A stretch of DNA of 48,889 bases, taken from positions 1 to 48,889 of the forward strand of contig CAIVVM010000044.1 of assembly GCA_903909375.1 (NCBI GenBank), read 5' to 3'. This document shows, in pieces, positions 17,384 to 26,682 of the stretch (its first letter is position 1; each line of letters opens with the position of its first letter). The position numbers and the translations under genes were made by a program. The notes beneath the pieces were generated by a model. It was not told the origin of the DNA, made no database searches, and saw nothing but the letters and a program-made list of their open reading frames with translations. This stretch comes from an uncultured Alphaproteobacteria bacterium. GTDB lineage: Bacteria; Pseudomonadota; Alphaproteobacteria; Caulobacterales; Caulobacteraceae.

Positions 17384-18940
17384 TTACGAGTGGTAGGCGC
17401 GTTCACCGTGCTCGACGATGTCGAGGCCTTCTTCTTCGGCTTCCGGCGACGACCGCAGGCCCACCGTGTACTTGATGATGAAGAAGACGATGCTGCTGGC
17501 CACGGCGGACCACACGACGGCGACCCCGACAGCCTTAAGCTGGGTGATGAACTGGCCCATCATGGTGTAGCTGGCCAGCGCGTCGCAGGTGGAGATGTCG
17601 CCATCCGCTGCGCAGGTGGTGTAGTCGACGATGCCGGCGCCGCCGAGGGAGGCGGAAACCAGGATGCCGGTGCCCAGCGCGCCGACGATGCCGCCGATGG
17701 CGTGGATGCCGAAGGCGTCCAGGCTATCGTCGTACTTCAGGGCGTTCTTCACGACCGAGCAGAAGAAGATGCAGATCGGGCTGACGACCAGACCCAGCAC
17801 CATCGCGCCCACCGGACCGGCGAAGCCTGCCGCAGGCGTGACCGCCACCAGACCGGCGACCAGACCCGAGGCCATACCCAGCAAGGAAGCCTTCTTGCGC
17901 GTCACCCACTCCGTCATCGCCCAGGAGAAGCCCGCCGCGGCGGTGGCGATGAAGGTGTTCATCATGGCCAGGGCTGCGTAGCCGTTGGCCTCAAGGTTGG
18001 AGCCGGCGTTGAAGCCGAACCAGCCAAACCACAGCAGGCCGGCGCCCACCAGGCTGAGGGTCAGCGAGTGCGGCTGCATCGGCTCGGAGCGGAAGCCCTT
18101 GCGGGGGCCAAGGATCAGGCAGCCCATGAGCGCGGCGATACCGGCGTTGATGTGCACCACGGTGCCACCGGCGAAGTCAATCGCGCCCCAGCCCCAGAGC
18201 AGACCCGCCTTGACGGCCTCTGTCGGCGCGGTAGCGATGGCGTCAGGACCGGGCCACCACCACACCATGTGAGCGAGGGGATAGTAGGACAGCAGCGGCC
18301 AGAAGATCGCAAAGACCACGCAGGCGCCGAACTTCATCCGCTCGGCGACGCCGCCCAGAACCAGGCAGGCGGTGATGCAGGCGAAGGTCATCTGGAAGCA
18401 TATGAAGACCAGTTCGGGGATGTAGATGCCCGTCGAGAAGGTCGCCACATTGGAGGCTGGCGTCACTCCAGCCAGCAACAGCCGGCCGCCACCGCCGACG
18501 AAGGTGTCGAGACCCCCGCCATCGGTGAAGGCGAGGCTGTAGCCCCACAGCACCCAGGCCATCATGCCGATGACGCAGACGGTTGCGGTCTGCATCAGCA
18601 TCGAGAGCATATTCTTCTGGCGAACCAGGCCGCCGTAGAAGAGCGCCAGGCCCGGAACGATCATCAGCAGGACGAGGATCGAGGAGACCAGCATCCAGGT
18701 GGTGTCACCCTTGTCGACCGTTTGGGCAGGCGCCTCGATGGCGGCTGGCGCCTCTGGCGCAGCGGCCGGCGCGGCGGCCTCAGGGGCGGCGACCGGAGCC
18801 GCAGCGGCGGCTTCAGGCGCAGCAGCAGCAGCGGCAGGCGCCGCGGCCTCCTGAGCGAAGGCCGGCGCCGCAAGCGGCGCTCCGGCCATGGCGACCGCGA
18901 GCATCAGCCCCGCCAGTCGCTGTTTTCCAAAGAATTTCAT
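17384..18940 (-). CDS. amtB: Ammonium transporter with long Ala/Pro N-terminal linker
   Basis: A 518-residue Amt/MEP/Rh ammonium channel of the inner membrane. A signal peptide (MKFFGKQRLAGLMLAVAMAG to AFAQ) is followed by about 60 residues made mostly of Ala, Pro and Glu. The Amt core starts with DTTWMLVSSILVLLMIVPGLALFYGGLVR. The pore histidines are visible in VVHINAGIAAL and FGIHAIGGIVGALGTG. Of two nearby ATGs I chose 18940, because AAGGGA is eight bases upstream of it and only two bases from ATG 18946. The gene follows glnK directly; GlnK is known to plug AmtB, so both are expected to respond to nitrogen status. Confidence 0.93.
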   Translation of the reverse strand: MKFFGKQRLAGLMLAVAMAGAPLAAPAFAQEAAAPAAAAAAPEAAAAAPVAAPEAAAPAAAPEAPAAIEAPAQTVDKGDTTWMLVSSILVLLMIVPGLALFYGGLVRQKNMLSMLMQTATVCVIGMMAWVLWGYSLAFTDGGGLDTFVGGGGRLLLAGVTPASNVATFSTGIYIPELVFICFQMTFACITACLVLGGVAERMKFGACVVFAIFWPLLSYYPLAHMVWWWPGPDAIATAPTEAVKAGLLWGWGAIDFAGGTVVHINAGIAALMGCLILGPRKGFRSEPMQPHSLTLSLVGAGLLWFGWFGFNAGSNLEANGYAALAMMNTFIATAAAGFSWAMTEWVTRKKASLLGMASGLVAGLVAVTPAAGFAGPVGAMVLGLVVSPICIFFCSVVKNALKYDDSLDAFGIHAIGGIVGALGTGILVSASLGGAGIVDYTTCAADGDISTCDALASYTMMGQFITQLKAVGVAVVWSAVASSIVFFIIKYTVGLRSSPEAEEEGLDIVEHGERAYHS

Positions 18941-18964
18941 GAGCATTGTCCCTTGTCCCGTTCG

Positions 18965-19693
<729 letters not shown>

Positions 19694-20269
19694 ATGTCGT
19701 CCAACCGTTTCTTCTCCGCTCTGGTCCTGGCTGCGGCCATCGTGGCTCCGGGTTTTTCGGCCCAGGCTGCGACCCCTGTCGCCGTTCAGGGCGACCTCGT
19801 TGATACACTCAAGCTCTCGGGCCAGTTCACCACCTTTGTCGGCGGGATCGACGCCACAAACCTGGCGGGCCTGCTCCGGACCAACAAGAACCTCACCGTC
19901 TTCGCGCCCACGGACGCCGCCTTCGCCGCAATGCCCGCCGCCGATCTGGCCAACCTGAAGGCCAACAAGGCCGCGATGCAGAAGTTTGTGCTGCACCACG
20001 TGGTGAATGCGCCGATCACCTCGGACAAGATCAAGGGTGTGAAGGGGCCCATCCCCTCCGGCGCCGGCGATACCATTCTTCTAGACGGCACTGATGAGGC
20101 CGGCGCGCTCAAGGTCGACGCCGCCACCATCGTCCAGGCGGATCTGCAGACCGGAAGCGGCCTGCTGCAGATTGTCGACAAGGTGCTGGTGTCCGGGCAG
20201 GGCGCTGTTGATCCGGCGCCCGCGCCGGCGACCGACGCAGCGGCGGCCCCCGTGCCGCCCAGTTCCTGA
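19694..20269 (+). CDS. Secreted fasciclin-domain (FAS1) protein
   Basis: This 191-residue protein has a signal peptide (MSSNRFFSALVLAAAIVAPGFSAQAA) and one FAS1 domain at residues about 30-165. Typical FAS1 features are NLTVFAPTDAAFAAMP (H1-like box) and KFVLHHVV (YH box). The C-terminus is a low-complexity Ala/Pro tail. FAS1 proteins mediate adhesion or act as periplasmic scaffolds; the precise role here is unknown. AAGGA is six bases upstream of the ATG. It is divergent from glnK. Confidence 0.87.
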   Translation: MSSNRFFSALVLAAAIVAPGFSAQAATPVAVQGDLVDTLKLSGQFTTFVGGIDATNLAGLLRTNKNLTVFAPTDAAFAAMPAADLANLKANKAAMQKFVLHHVVNAPITSDKIKGVKGPIPSGAGDTILLDGTDEAGALKVDAATIVQADLQTGSGLLQIVDKVLVSGQGAVDPAPAPATDAAAAPVPPSS

Positions 20270-20362
20270 CGAGATCACGGAACGCTAAGGCCGTCTCAAC
20301 GGTAGGGGTTGGCAGGCGTCGGACGCTCGTCCGGCGTCAAACTGTCATCCGGAGTTCAGACG

Positions 20363-20698
20363 ATGCGCCTTGCAGGACTTGCCGCCACAGCATTTGTCGC
20401 CCTTCTGGTGGGGTCCGCCCACGCGCAGCCTCCAGCGGACGAGGGCCGCCAATCAACGGCCCCGGCGCTGAATCCGGCCGTTGCAACGGCGCCGGCGACG
20501 TTGTCTGCGACCCTGGCGCCTGTTCCTGATGATGTGACGGCGGCCGCTTCAAGGTCCGTGACCTACCAGGTTGGCAGCGCGACCCTGACCAGCACGGTGG
20601 TCACGAATGGCCCGGTTGCGGACACGCCGGAGAACCGCGCGAAGTACGGTCAGCCCATGTCCCGCGCCGGCAAACGCTCGGACGCCAGGGGCAATTAG
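20363..20698 (+). CDS. Small secreted hypothetical protein
   Basis: A 111-residue protein with a signal peptide (MRLAGLAATAFVALLVGSAHAQ). An Ala/Pro/Thr-rich stretch follows, and the C-terminal region reads VTNGPVADTPENRAKYGQPM and RAGKRSDARGN. I recall this C-terminal pattern from short secreted Caulobacterales proteins of unknown function. GGAG (20351-20354) is eight bases before ATG 20363, and the upstream hairpin at 20317-20336 lies in its leader. There is no evidence for a specific role. Confidence 0.6.
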   Translation: MRLAGLAATAFVALLVGSAHAQPPADEGRQSTAPALNPAVATAPATLSATLAPVPDDVTAAASRSVTYQVGSATLTSTVVTNGPVADTPENRAKYGQPMSRAGKRSDARGN

Positions 20699-20794
20699 GG
20701 CCTCACAGTTTCGCGCGTTTGGGCGGGTTGAAGCGATTGCAGTGGGGCCCTATGGTCCGCCGACTTTTTTGCACCTGCGAACAGCCCCCCGACC

Positions 20795-21679
20795 ATGCCG
20801 AATGAACCGCTTTCGTTTCAGGCCCTGATCCTGAAACTGCACGACTATTGGAGCCGTCAGGGCTGCGCCATCCTGCAGCCCTATGACGTCGAGGTCGGCG
20901 CCGGCACCCTGTCGCCGATGACGGTGCTGCGGACACTGGGGCCGAAACCCTGGAAGGTGGCCTATGTACAGCCCTCCCGTCGTCCTGCTGACGGGCGCTA
21001 CGGTGAAAATCCCAACCGCCTGCATCAGCATCACCAGTATCAGGTGATCCTGAAACCCAACCCCGAGAACCTGCAGGAACTCTATCTGGGCTGTCTGGAG
21101 GCCATCGGGATCGATCCCGGGGTCCACGACATCCGTTTTGTTGAGGACGACTGGGAGAACCCCACGGTCGGCGCCTGGGGGTTGGGCTGGGAAGTCTGGT
21201 GCGACGGGATGGAAATCACCCAGTACACCTATTTCCAGCAGGTGGGCGGCCTCGACGTGTTTCCGGTGGCGGGCGAACTGACCATCGGTCTGGAACGTCT
21301 GAGCCTTTATCTTCAGAACAAGGACAACGTGTACGATCTGAAATTCAACGACCAGTTCACCTACGGCGATATCTATCTGCCGAATGAACAGCAGTTCTCG
21401 GCCTTTGAACTGGAGGTCGCCGACGTGGCCACCTGCAAGCGTCAGTTTGAGGATATGGAGCGCGAGGTCGTCAGGATCCTGGGTCACAAAGGGCGTCAGG
21501 GGCAATCCCTGGCCTTGCCGGCCTACGACCATGTGCTGAAGGCCAGTCACCTGTTCAACATCATGGATGCGCGCGGCGCCATCGCGGTTGCCGAACGCCA
21601 GAGCTACATCGGTCGCGTTCGGGACCTGACGAAAATGTGTGCCGAGGCCTGGGTCGGGTCGCAAGGCGGGAACGCCTGA
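20795..21679 (+). CDS. glyQ: Glycine--tRNA ligase, alpha subunit
   Basis: The catalytic (alpha) chain of the bacterial alpha2beta2 glycyl-tRNA synthetase. It forms glycyl-adenylate and charges tRNA-Gly with the beta chain. The protein has 294 residues. The conserved stretch [19 protein letters not shown] and the class II motif regions around [33 protein letters not shown] and [12 protein letters not shown] are clear. The next gene, glyS, begins three bases after the glyQ stop, so the two are translated together. Confidence 0.97.
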   Translation: MPNEPLSFQALILKLHDYWSRQGCAILQPYDVEVGAGTLSPMTVLRTLGPKPWKVAYVQPSRRPADGRYGENPNRLHQHHQYQVILKPNPENLQELYLGCLEAIGIDPGVHDIRFVEDDWENPTVGAWGLGWEVWCDGMEITQYTYFQQVGGLDVFPVAGELTIGLERLSLYLQNKDNVYDLKFNDQFTYGDIYLPNEQQFSAFELEVADVATCKRQFEDMEREVVRILGHKGRQGQSLALPAYDHVLKASHLFNIMDARGAIAVAERQSYIGRVRDLTKMCAEAWVGSQGGNA

Positions 21680-21681
21680 TC

Positions 21682-23952
21682 ATGCCCCAACTGCTTGTTG
21701 AACTGCTCTCCGAAGAAATCCCCGCGCGCATGCAGGCGCAGGCGGCGAAGGATCTGGAACGCATGGCGCGCGAGCGCCTGGCTGCCGAGGGTTTGCTGCC
21801 CGAGGCGCTGACGGCGTTTGCCGGCGCACGTCGGCTGACCCTGGTGGCTGAAGGGCTGCCGGAGGCCCAGAAGGATCGCCACGAAGAGGTCAAGGGCCCG
21901 CGCAGCAACGCGCCGGAACAGGCGCTGGAAGGATTCCTGCGCAAGACAGGGCTGAAGAAGGGCGACCTCACCGAGCGGGACGGTGTCTGGTACGCCCACC
22001 TGCACAAGCCCGGCCGCCCGACCCCCGAGATCGTCGCTGATATGATCGAGGCGATTGTCCGTAGTTTTCCGTGGCCCAAGTCGATGGTCTCGGGCGTCAG
22101 CAAGCTGCGCTGGGTGCGACCGCTGCGGCGCATCCTGTGCGTTTTCGACGGCCAGATTGTACCCTTCCAGATCGACGGCATCGCCAGCGGCAATGTCACC
22201 GAGGGCCATCGGTTCATGGGCTCCGGCCAGCCGTTCACCGTGAAGGACTTCGACGCCTACGCCGAGAAGCTGGAAAAGCATTTCGTGGTGCTGGATCCGC
22301 AGGAGCGGAAGGATCGCATCCTGGAGGCGGCGCGCACGCTCTGTTTCGCCCGCAATCTCGAGCTGGTCGAGGACGCCGGCCTGCTGGACGAAGTGGCCGG
22401 CCTGGTCGAGTGGCCGATCCCGGTGTTGGGCGATATGGACCCGGTCTATCTGGATCTGCCGCCGGAGGTGATACGCACCTCGATGCGCGTGCATCAGCGC
22501 TATTTCGCCGTGCGCGATCCTCGCACCGGCAATCTGGCGCCTCATTTCGTCACCGTGGCCAACATCGACGCCACGGATGGTGGCAAGACCATTGCGCTCG
22601 GTAACGCCAAGGTGCTCTCGGCCCGCCTGTCTGACGCGCGTTTCTTCTGGACCGAGGACCGCAAGACGACCCTGGAAGGCCGCCTCGAAAAACTGAGGGG
22701 CGTTACCTTCCACGCCAAACTGGGCGCCATGTATGAGCGCGTCGAGCGGCTGGAGATGCTGGCAGGGGCCCTGGCGCCTCGCGTCGGCGCCGATCCCGCC
22801 AAGGCGATCCAGGCGGCGCGCCTCGCCAAGGCAGACCTGACCACAGGCGTGGTGGGCGAGTTTCCCGAACTCCAGGGCGTGATGGGGGGCTACTATGCCA
22901 CCGCCGAGGGGCTGAGCCCCCTGGTTGCCGAGGCCATCCGCGATCACTACCGCCCGGCAGGGCCTTCGGATGAGGTTCCCGACCGGCCGGTGAGCATGGC
23001 CGTGGCGCTGGCGGAGAAGCTGGACACCCTGGTCGGCTTCTACGCGATTGGTGAGAAGCCCACGGGATCGCGCGATCCCTACGCCCTTCGCCGTGCGGCC
23101 CTGGGCGTGATCCGGATCGTGCTTGGTTCCGAGTTGCGCCTCCCGCTGCGTGAGGTTGTCGCCGACTGGTATCGCTCGCTCCGTTGCTTCGTGGATCCAG
23201 GTCGGGCGCTGTGGGTCGCCACACCGAAGCTGACGGCCCACCTGGGCGCGCGCGGGCGTGCAAAGTCGCAGGAGTTCTCGGTCTATCTGCGTGAGTTCGA
23301 CGAGGCGCTGCTGGACGGTGTGCCGCAGGTCGTGGCGATGGACCGTGAGGTTGACCTCGAGTTCGACCGCCTCGAGCGGGAGAAGCCCGAGGGCGAGGTG
23401 CTGTTCCAGTTCCGGCCCTACGACGAGGTCGTTGGCGAGGTTGTCGCCTTCTTCGCCGACCGGCTGGAGGTGTGGCTGCGGGATCGGGGCCAGCGGCACG
23501 ATCTGGTCGCCGCGATCTTCGCCCTTGGCGACGATGACCTTGTGCGGGTGGTCGCCAGGGTGAACGCGCTGGACGCCTTCCTGAAAACCGAGGACGGGGT
23601 CAATCTGCTGGCTGGCTACAAGCGCGCGGTCAACATCCTCAAGGCCGAGGAGAAGAAGGGGCCGTTGCCCATCGGGGCGCCTGTCCGGATGGCGACCTCA
23701 TCGTCGGAGGAGATGGCGTTGATTACTGCCGTCGACGACCTCGAGACCAAACTCGATGCGGCGCTCGATGCCGAGAATTTCGCCGGCGCCATGCGCGAGC
23801 TTTCGAAACTTCGTGGCCCCGTCGATGCATTCTTCGACAAGGTGTTAGTAAATTCGGATGTATCAGACGAGCGCGACAATCGCCTTCGTCTGCTGGCGAA
23901 AGTGCGCGACGCCATGGGGCAAGTGGCTGATTTTGCTCAGGTTACGGGCTAG
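21682..23952 (+). CDS. glyS: Glycine--tRNA ligase, beta subunit
   Basis: The tRNA-binding (beta) chain of glycyl-tRNA synthetase, 756 residues. It begins MPQLLVELLSEEIPARMQ, the family-typical start. ATG 21682 was chosen over the in-frame 21637. Motifs of the HD-like and tRNA-binding domains are present (e.g. GIDGIASGNVTEGHRF-like region and AEKLDTLVGFYAIGEKPTGS). It is longer than the roughly 690 residues I recall for E. coli because of an inserted segment at about residues 505-575. The three-base gap after glyQ implies coupling; ppdK follows 15 bp downstream. Confidence 0.95.
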   Translation: MPQLLVELLSEEIPARMQAQAAKDLERMARERLAAEGLLPEALTAFAGARRLTLVAEGLPEAQKDRHEEVKGPRSNAPEQALEGFLRKTGLKKGDLTERDGVWYAHLHKPGRPTPEIVADMIEAIVRSFPWPKSMVSGVSKLRWVRPLRRILCVFDGQIVPFQIDGIASGNVTEGHRFMGSGQPFTVKDFDAYAEKLEKHFVVLDPQERKDRILEAARTLCFARNLELVEDAGLLDEVAGLVEWPIPVLGDMDPVYLDLPPEVIRTSMRVHQRYFAVRDPRTGNLAPHFVTVANIDATDGGKTIALGNAKVLSARLSDARFFWTEDRKTTLEGRLEKLRGVTFHAKLGAMYERVERLEMLAGALAPRVGADPAKAIQAARLAKADLTTGVVGEFPELQGVMGGYYATAEGLSPLVAEAIRDHYRPAGPSDEVPDRPVSMAVALAEKLDTLVGFYAIGEKPTGSRDPYALRRAALGVIRIVLGSELRLPLREVVADWYRSLRCFVDPGRALWVATPKLTAHLGARGRAKSQEFSVYLREFDEALLDGVPQVVAMDREVDLEFDRLEREKPEGEVLFQFRPYDEVVGEVVAFFADRLEVWLRDRGQRHDLVAAIFALGDDDLVRVVARVNALDAFLKTEDGVNLLAGYKRAVNILKAEEKKGPLPIGAPVRMATSSSEEMALITAVDDLETKLDAALDAENFAGAMRELSKLRGPVDAFFDKVLVNSDVSDERDNRLRLLAKVRDAMGQVADFAQVTG

Positions 23953-23967
23953 TAGAAGGTGCTGGGA

Positions 23968-26661
23968 ATGGCCGATACGATGGTGAAGACGCGCTGGGTC
24001 TATGCCTTCGGCGGCGGGACTGCCGATGGCGACGCCTCGATGAAGGAGCTGCTGGGGGGCAAAGGCGCCAACCTGGCTGAGATGTCGTCGCTGGGCCTGC
24101 CGGTGCCGCCAGGCTTCACCGTGACGACAGAGGCCTGCGTCCACTACTATTCGAACGACAAGTCCTATCCCCCTGGCCTGCGCGAGCAGGTCGCTGACGG
24201 CCTGAAGGCTGTGGAGACGATCACCGGCAAGGCCTTTGGCGATGCCGCCAATCCGCTGCTGGTTTCGGTGCGCTCAGGCGCACGCGCCTCCATGCCGGGC
24301 ATGATGGACACCGTCCTGAACCTGGGCCTCAATGACCAGACGGTCGAGGGTCTTGCGAAGCTGTCCGGGGACCGCCGCTTCGCGTTCGACAGCTATCGGC
24401 GGTTTATCCAGATGTACTCCGCCGTGGTCCTGAACATGGATCACCACCTGTTCGAAGAGATCCTCGACGACCACAAGGATCGCCTCGAGGTCTATGTCGA
24501 CACCGGCCTGACCGCCGAGGACTGGGAAGCGGTCGTCACTGACTACAAGGACGCGGTGGAACGGGAGTTGGGCCGGCCGTTCCCGCAGGACCCGGCCGAA
24601 CAGCTATGGGGCGCGGTGGGCGCGGTGTTCGCCAGCTGGATGAACGACCGGGCGAAATTCTATCGCCGCATGCACGATATCCCGGAAAGCTGGGGCACCG
24701 CCGTCAACATCCAGTCCATGGTGTTCGGCAACATGGGCGACGGCTCGGCCACCGGCGTGGCCTTTACGCGCAATCCTTCCACGGGCGACAACCGTCTTTA
24801 CGGCGAGTTCCTGATCAACGCCCAGGGCGAGGACGTAGTGGCCGGCATCCGTACGCCGCAACCGCTGACCCGCATCGCCCGCGAGGAGATGGGCGACAAC
24901 AACCTGTCGATGGAAGAGGCGCTTCCGGAAGTCTTCACCCAGTTCAAAGCGGTGGTGGAGCGGCTTGAGACCCACTACCGCGACATGCAGGACATCGAGT
25001 TCACGGTCGAGCAGGGCCGGCTCTACATGCTGCAGACCCGCAACGGCAAGCGCACCGCCAAGGCGGCGCTGCGCATTGCGGTTGACCTTGCGAACGAGGG
25101 CCTGATCACCCACGCCGAAGCGGTGATGCGGGTGGACCCGGCGTCGCTCGACCAGCTGTTGCACCCGACCATCGATCCGGCCAGCCCGCGCGACGTCATC
25201 GCAACCGGACTGCCGGCATCGCCCGGCGCGGCCACGGGCAAGGTGGTCTTCACCGCCGAGGAAGCCGAAAAGCTTGGCCTGGCCGGCGAGGCGGTGATCC
25301 TGGTGCGTGAGGAGACCAGCCCCGAGGACATCCGCGGCATGGACGCTGCCCGCGGGATCGTCACTGCCCGCGGTGGTATGACCAGTCACGCCGCCGTTGT
25401 GGCGCGCGGCATGGGCCGACCCTGCGTGTCCGGCGCTGGCGAAATCCAGATCGACAAGCGAGCCGGGGAGTTCCGGGCGCGCGGCAAGACCATCCGCGCC
25501 TACGACATCGTCACCATCGATGGCTCCACCGGCGAGGTATTGCAGGGCGTGGTCAAGATGATCGAGCCGGAGCTTTCCGGCGATTTCGGTGCGCTCATGA
25601 GCTGGGCGGATTCGGTTCGGCGACTGAAGGTTCGCGCCAACGCCGAAACCGCGCTCGACGCCCAGGTGGCCCGCCAGTTCGGCGCCGAGGGCATTGGCCT
25701 TTGCCGCACCGAGCACATGTTCTTTGATCCCGCGCGGATCGCCGCGGTGCGCGAAATGATCCTGGCCGATGATGTGGCGGGCCGAAAGGCGGCGCTGGCC
25801 AAGATCCTGCCGATGCAGCGCGCGGATTTTGTCGAGCTTTTCAAGATCATGGAGGGTCTGCCGGTGACAATCCGGTTGCTCGACCCGCCGCTCCACGAGT
25901 TCCTGCCGCACTCCGAGGACGATCTCACAGCGGTGGCGGAGGCCACGGGGCTTGATCCGACCAAGCTGCTGCGCCGCGCCCAGGAGTTGCACGAGGTGAA
26001 CCCCATGCTGGGCCACCGCGGGTGCCGGCTGGGCGTGTCCTACCCCGAGATCTACGAGATGCAGGTCCGCGCCATCATCGAGGCCGCCTGCCAGGTGGTC
26101 GCCGATGGTCGCCCCGCGCCGATCCCCGAGATCATGCATCCCCTCGTGGCCAAGGGCGAGGAGATGAAGTTCCTGCGCGAACTCACCGATCGTACCGCAA
26201 AAGAAGTGCTCGCCGAGCGCGACGTCTCCATCGAATACATGGTCGGCACCATGGTCGAACTGCCCCGGGCCGCGATCCGCGCCGGCGACCTGGCCGAGCA
26301 CGCCGAGTTCTTCTCGTTCGGCACCAACGACCTGACCCAGACCACCTTCGGCATCAGCCGCGATGACTCCGGCCGCTTCCTGAACGCCTACATCGACAAG
26401 GGCATCTTCGAGCGCGATCCCTTTGTCACCCTCGACCAGGAAGGCGTCGGCGACCTGATCCGCATCGCCACCGAGCGGGGCAGGGCAGTGCGTCCCGACG
26501 TCAAGCTGGGCATCTGCGGCGAACACGGCGGCGACCCCGCCTCGATCCAGTTCTGCGAGAGCGTGGGTCTGGACTACGTCAGTTGCTCCCCCTATCGCGT
26601 GCCGATCGCAAGGTTGGCCGCAGCCCAGGCGGCGATCGGCGAGCGGGAGAAGGACCGCTAG
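23968..26661 (+). CDS. ppdK: Pyruvate, phosphate dikinase
   Basis: PPDK interconverts pyruvate + ATP + Pi with PEP + AMP + PPi and so links glycolysis to gluconeogenesis. The 897-residue protein has an N-terminal ATP-grasp domain (ELLGGKGANLAEM at the start), a swivelling phosphohistidine domain with catalytic His474 in GGMTSHAAVVARGMGRPC, and a PEP-binding barrel with GLCRTEHMFF, LGHRGCRLG and the catalytic Cys873 in YVSCSPYRVPIARLA. ATG 23968 has AGAAGG eight bases upstream; GTG 23959 is less likely. It may be co-transcribed with glyQS, 15 bp upstream. Confidence 0.96.
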   Translation: MADTMVKTRWVYAFGGGTADGDASMKELLGGKGANLAEMSSLGLPVPPGFTVTTEACVHYYSNDKSYPPGLREQVADGLKAVETITGKAFGDAANPLLVSVRSGARASMPGMMDTVLNLGLNDQTVEGLAKLSGDRRFAFDSYRRFIQMYSAVVLNMDHHLFEEILDDHKDRLEVYVDTGLTAEDWEAVVTDYKDAVERELGRPFPQDPAEQLWGAVGAVFASWMNDRAKFYRRMHDIPESWGTAVNIQSMVFGNMGDGSATGVAFTRNPSTGDNRLYGEFLINAQGEDVVAGIRTPQPLTRIAREEMGDNNLSMEEALPEVFTQFKAVVERLETHYRDMQDIEFTVEQGRLYMLQTRNGKRTAKAALRIAVDLANEGLITHAEAVMRVDPASLDQLLHPTIDPASPRDVIATGLPASPGAATGKVVFTAEEAEKLGLAGEAVILVREETSPEDIRGMDAARGIVTARGGMTSHAAVVARGMGRPCVSGAGEIQIDKRAGEFRARGKTIRAYDIVTIDGSTGEVLQGVVKMIEPELSGDFGALMSWADSVRRLKVRANAETALDAQVARQFGAEGIGLCRTEHMFFDPARIAAVREMILADDVAGRKAALAKILPMQRADFVELFKIMEGLPVTIRLLDPPLHEFLPHSEDDLTAVAEATGLDPTKLLRRAQELHEVNPMLGHRGCRLGVSYPEIYEMQVRAIIEAACQVVADGRPAPIPEIMHPLVAKGEEMKFLRELTDRTAKEVLAERDVSIEYMVGTMVELPRAAIRAGDLAEHAEFFSFGTNDLTQTTFGISRDDSGRFLNAYIDKGIFERDPFVTLDQEGVGDLIRIATERGRAVRPDVKLGICGEHGGDPASIQFCESVGLDYVSCSPYRVPIARLAAAQAAIGEREKDR

Positions 26662-26682
26662 GTCAGCGGGCGAGGCGGCGGC

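Noticed and set aside
21604..23499. 631-codon ORF on the minus strand
   Set aside because: Antisense to glyS; no recognisable domain, composition typical of a shadow.
24604..26526. 640-codon ORF on the minus strand
   Set aside because: Antisense to ppdK, which is unmistakable on the plus strand.
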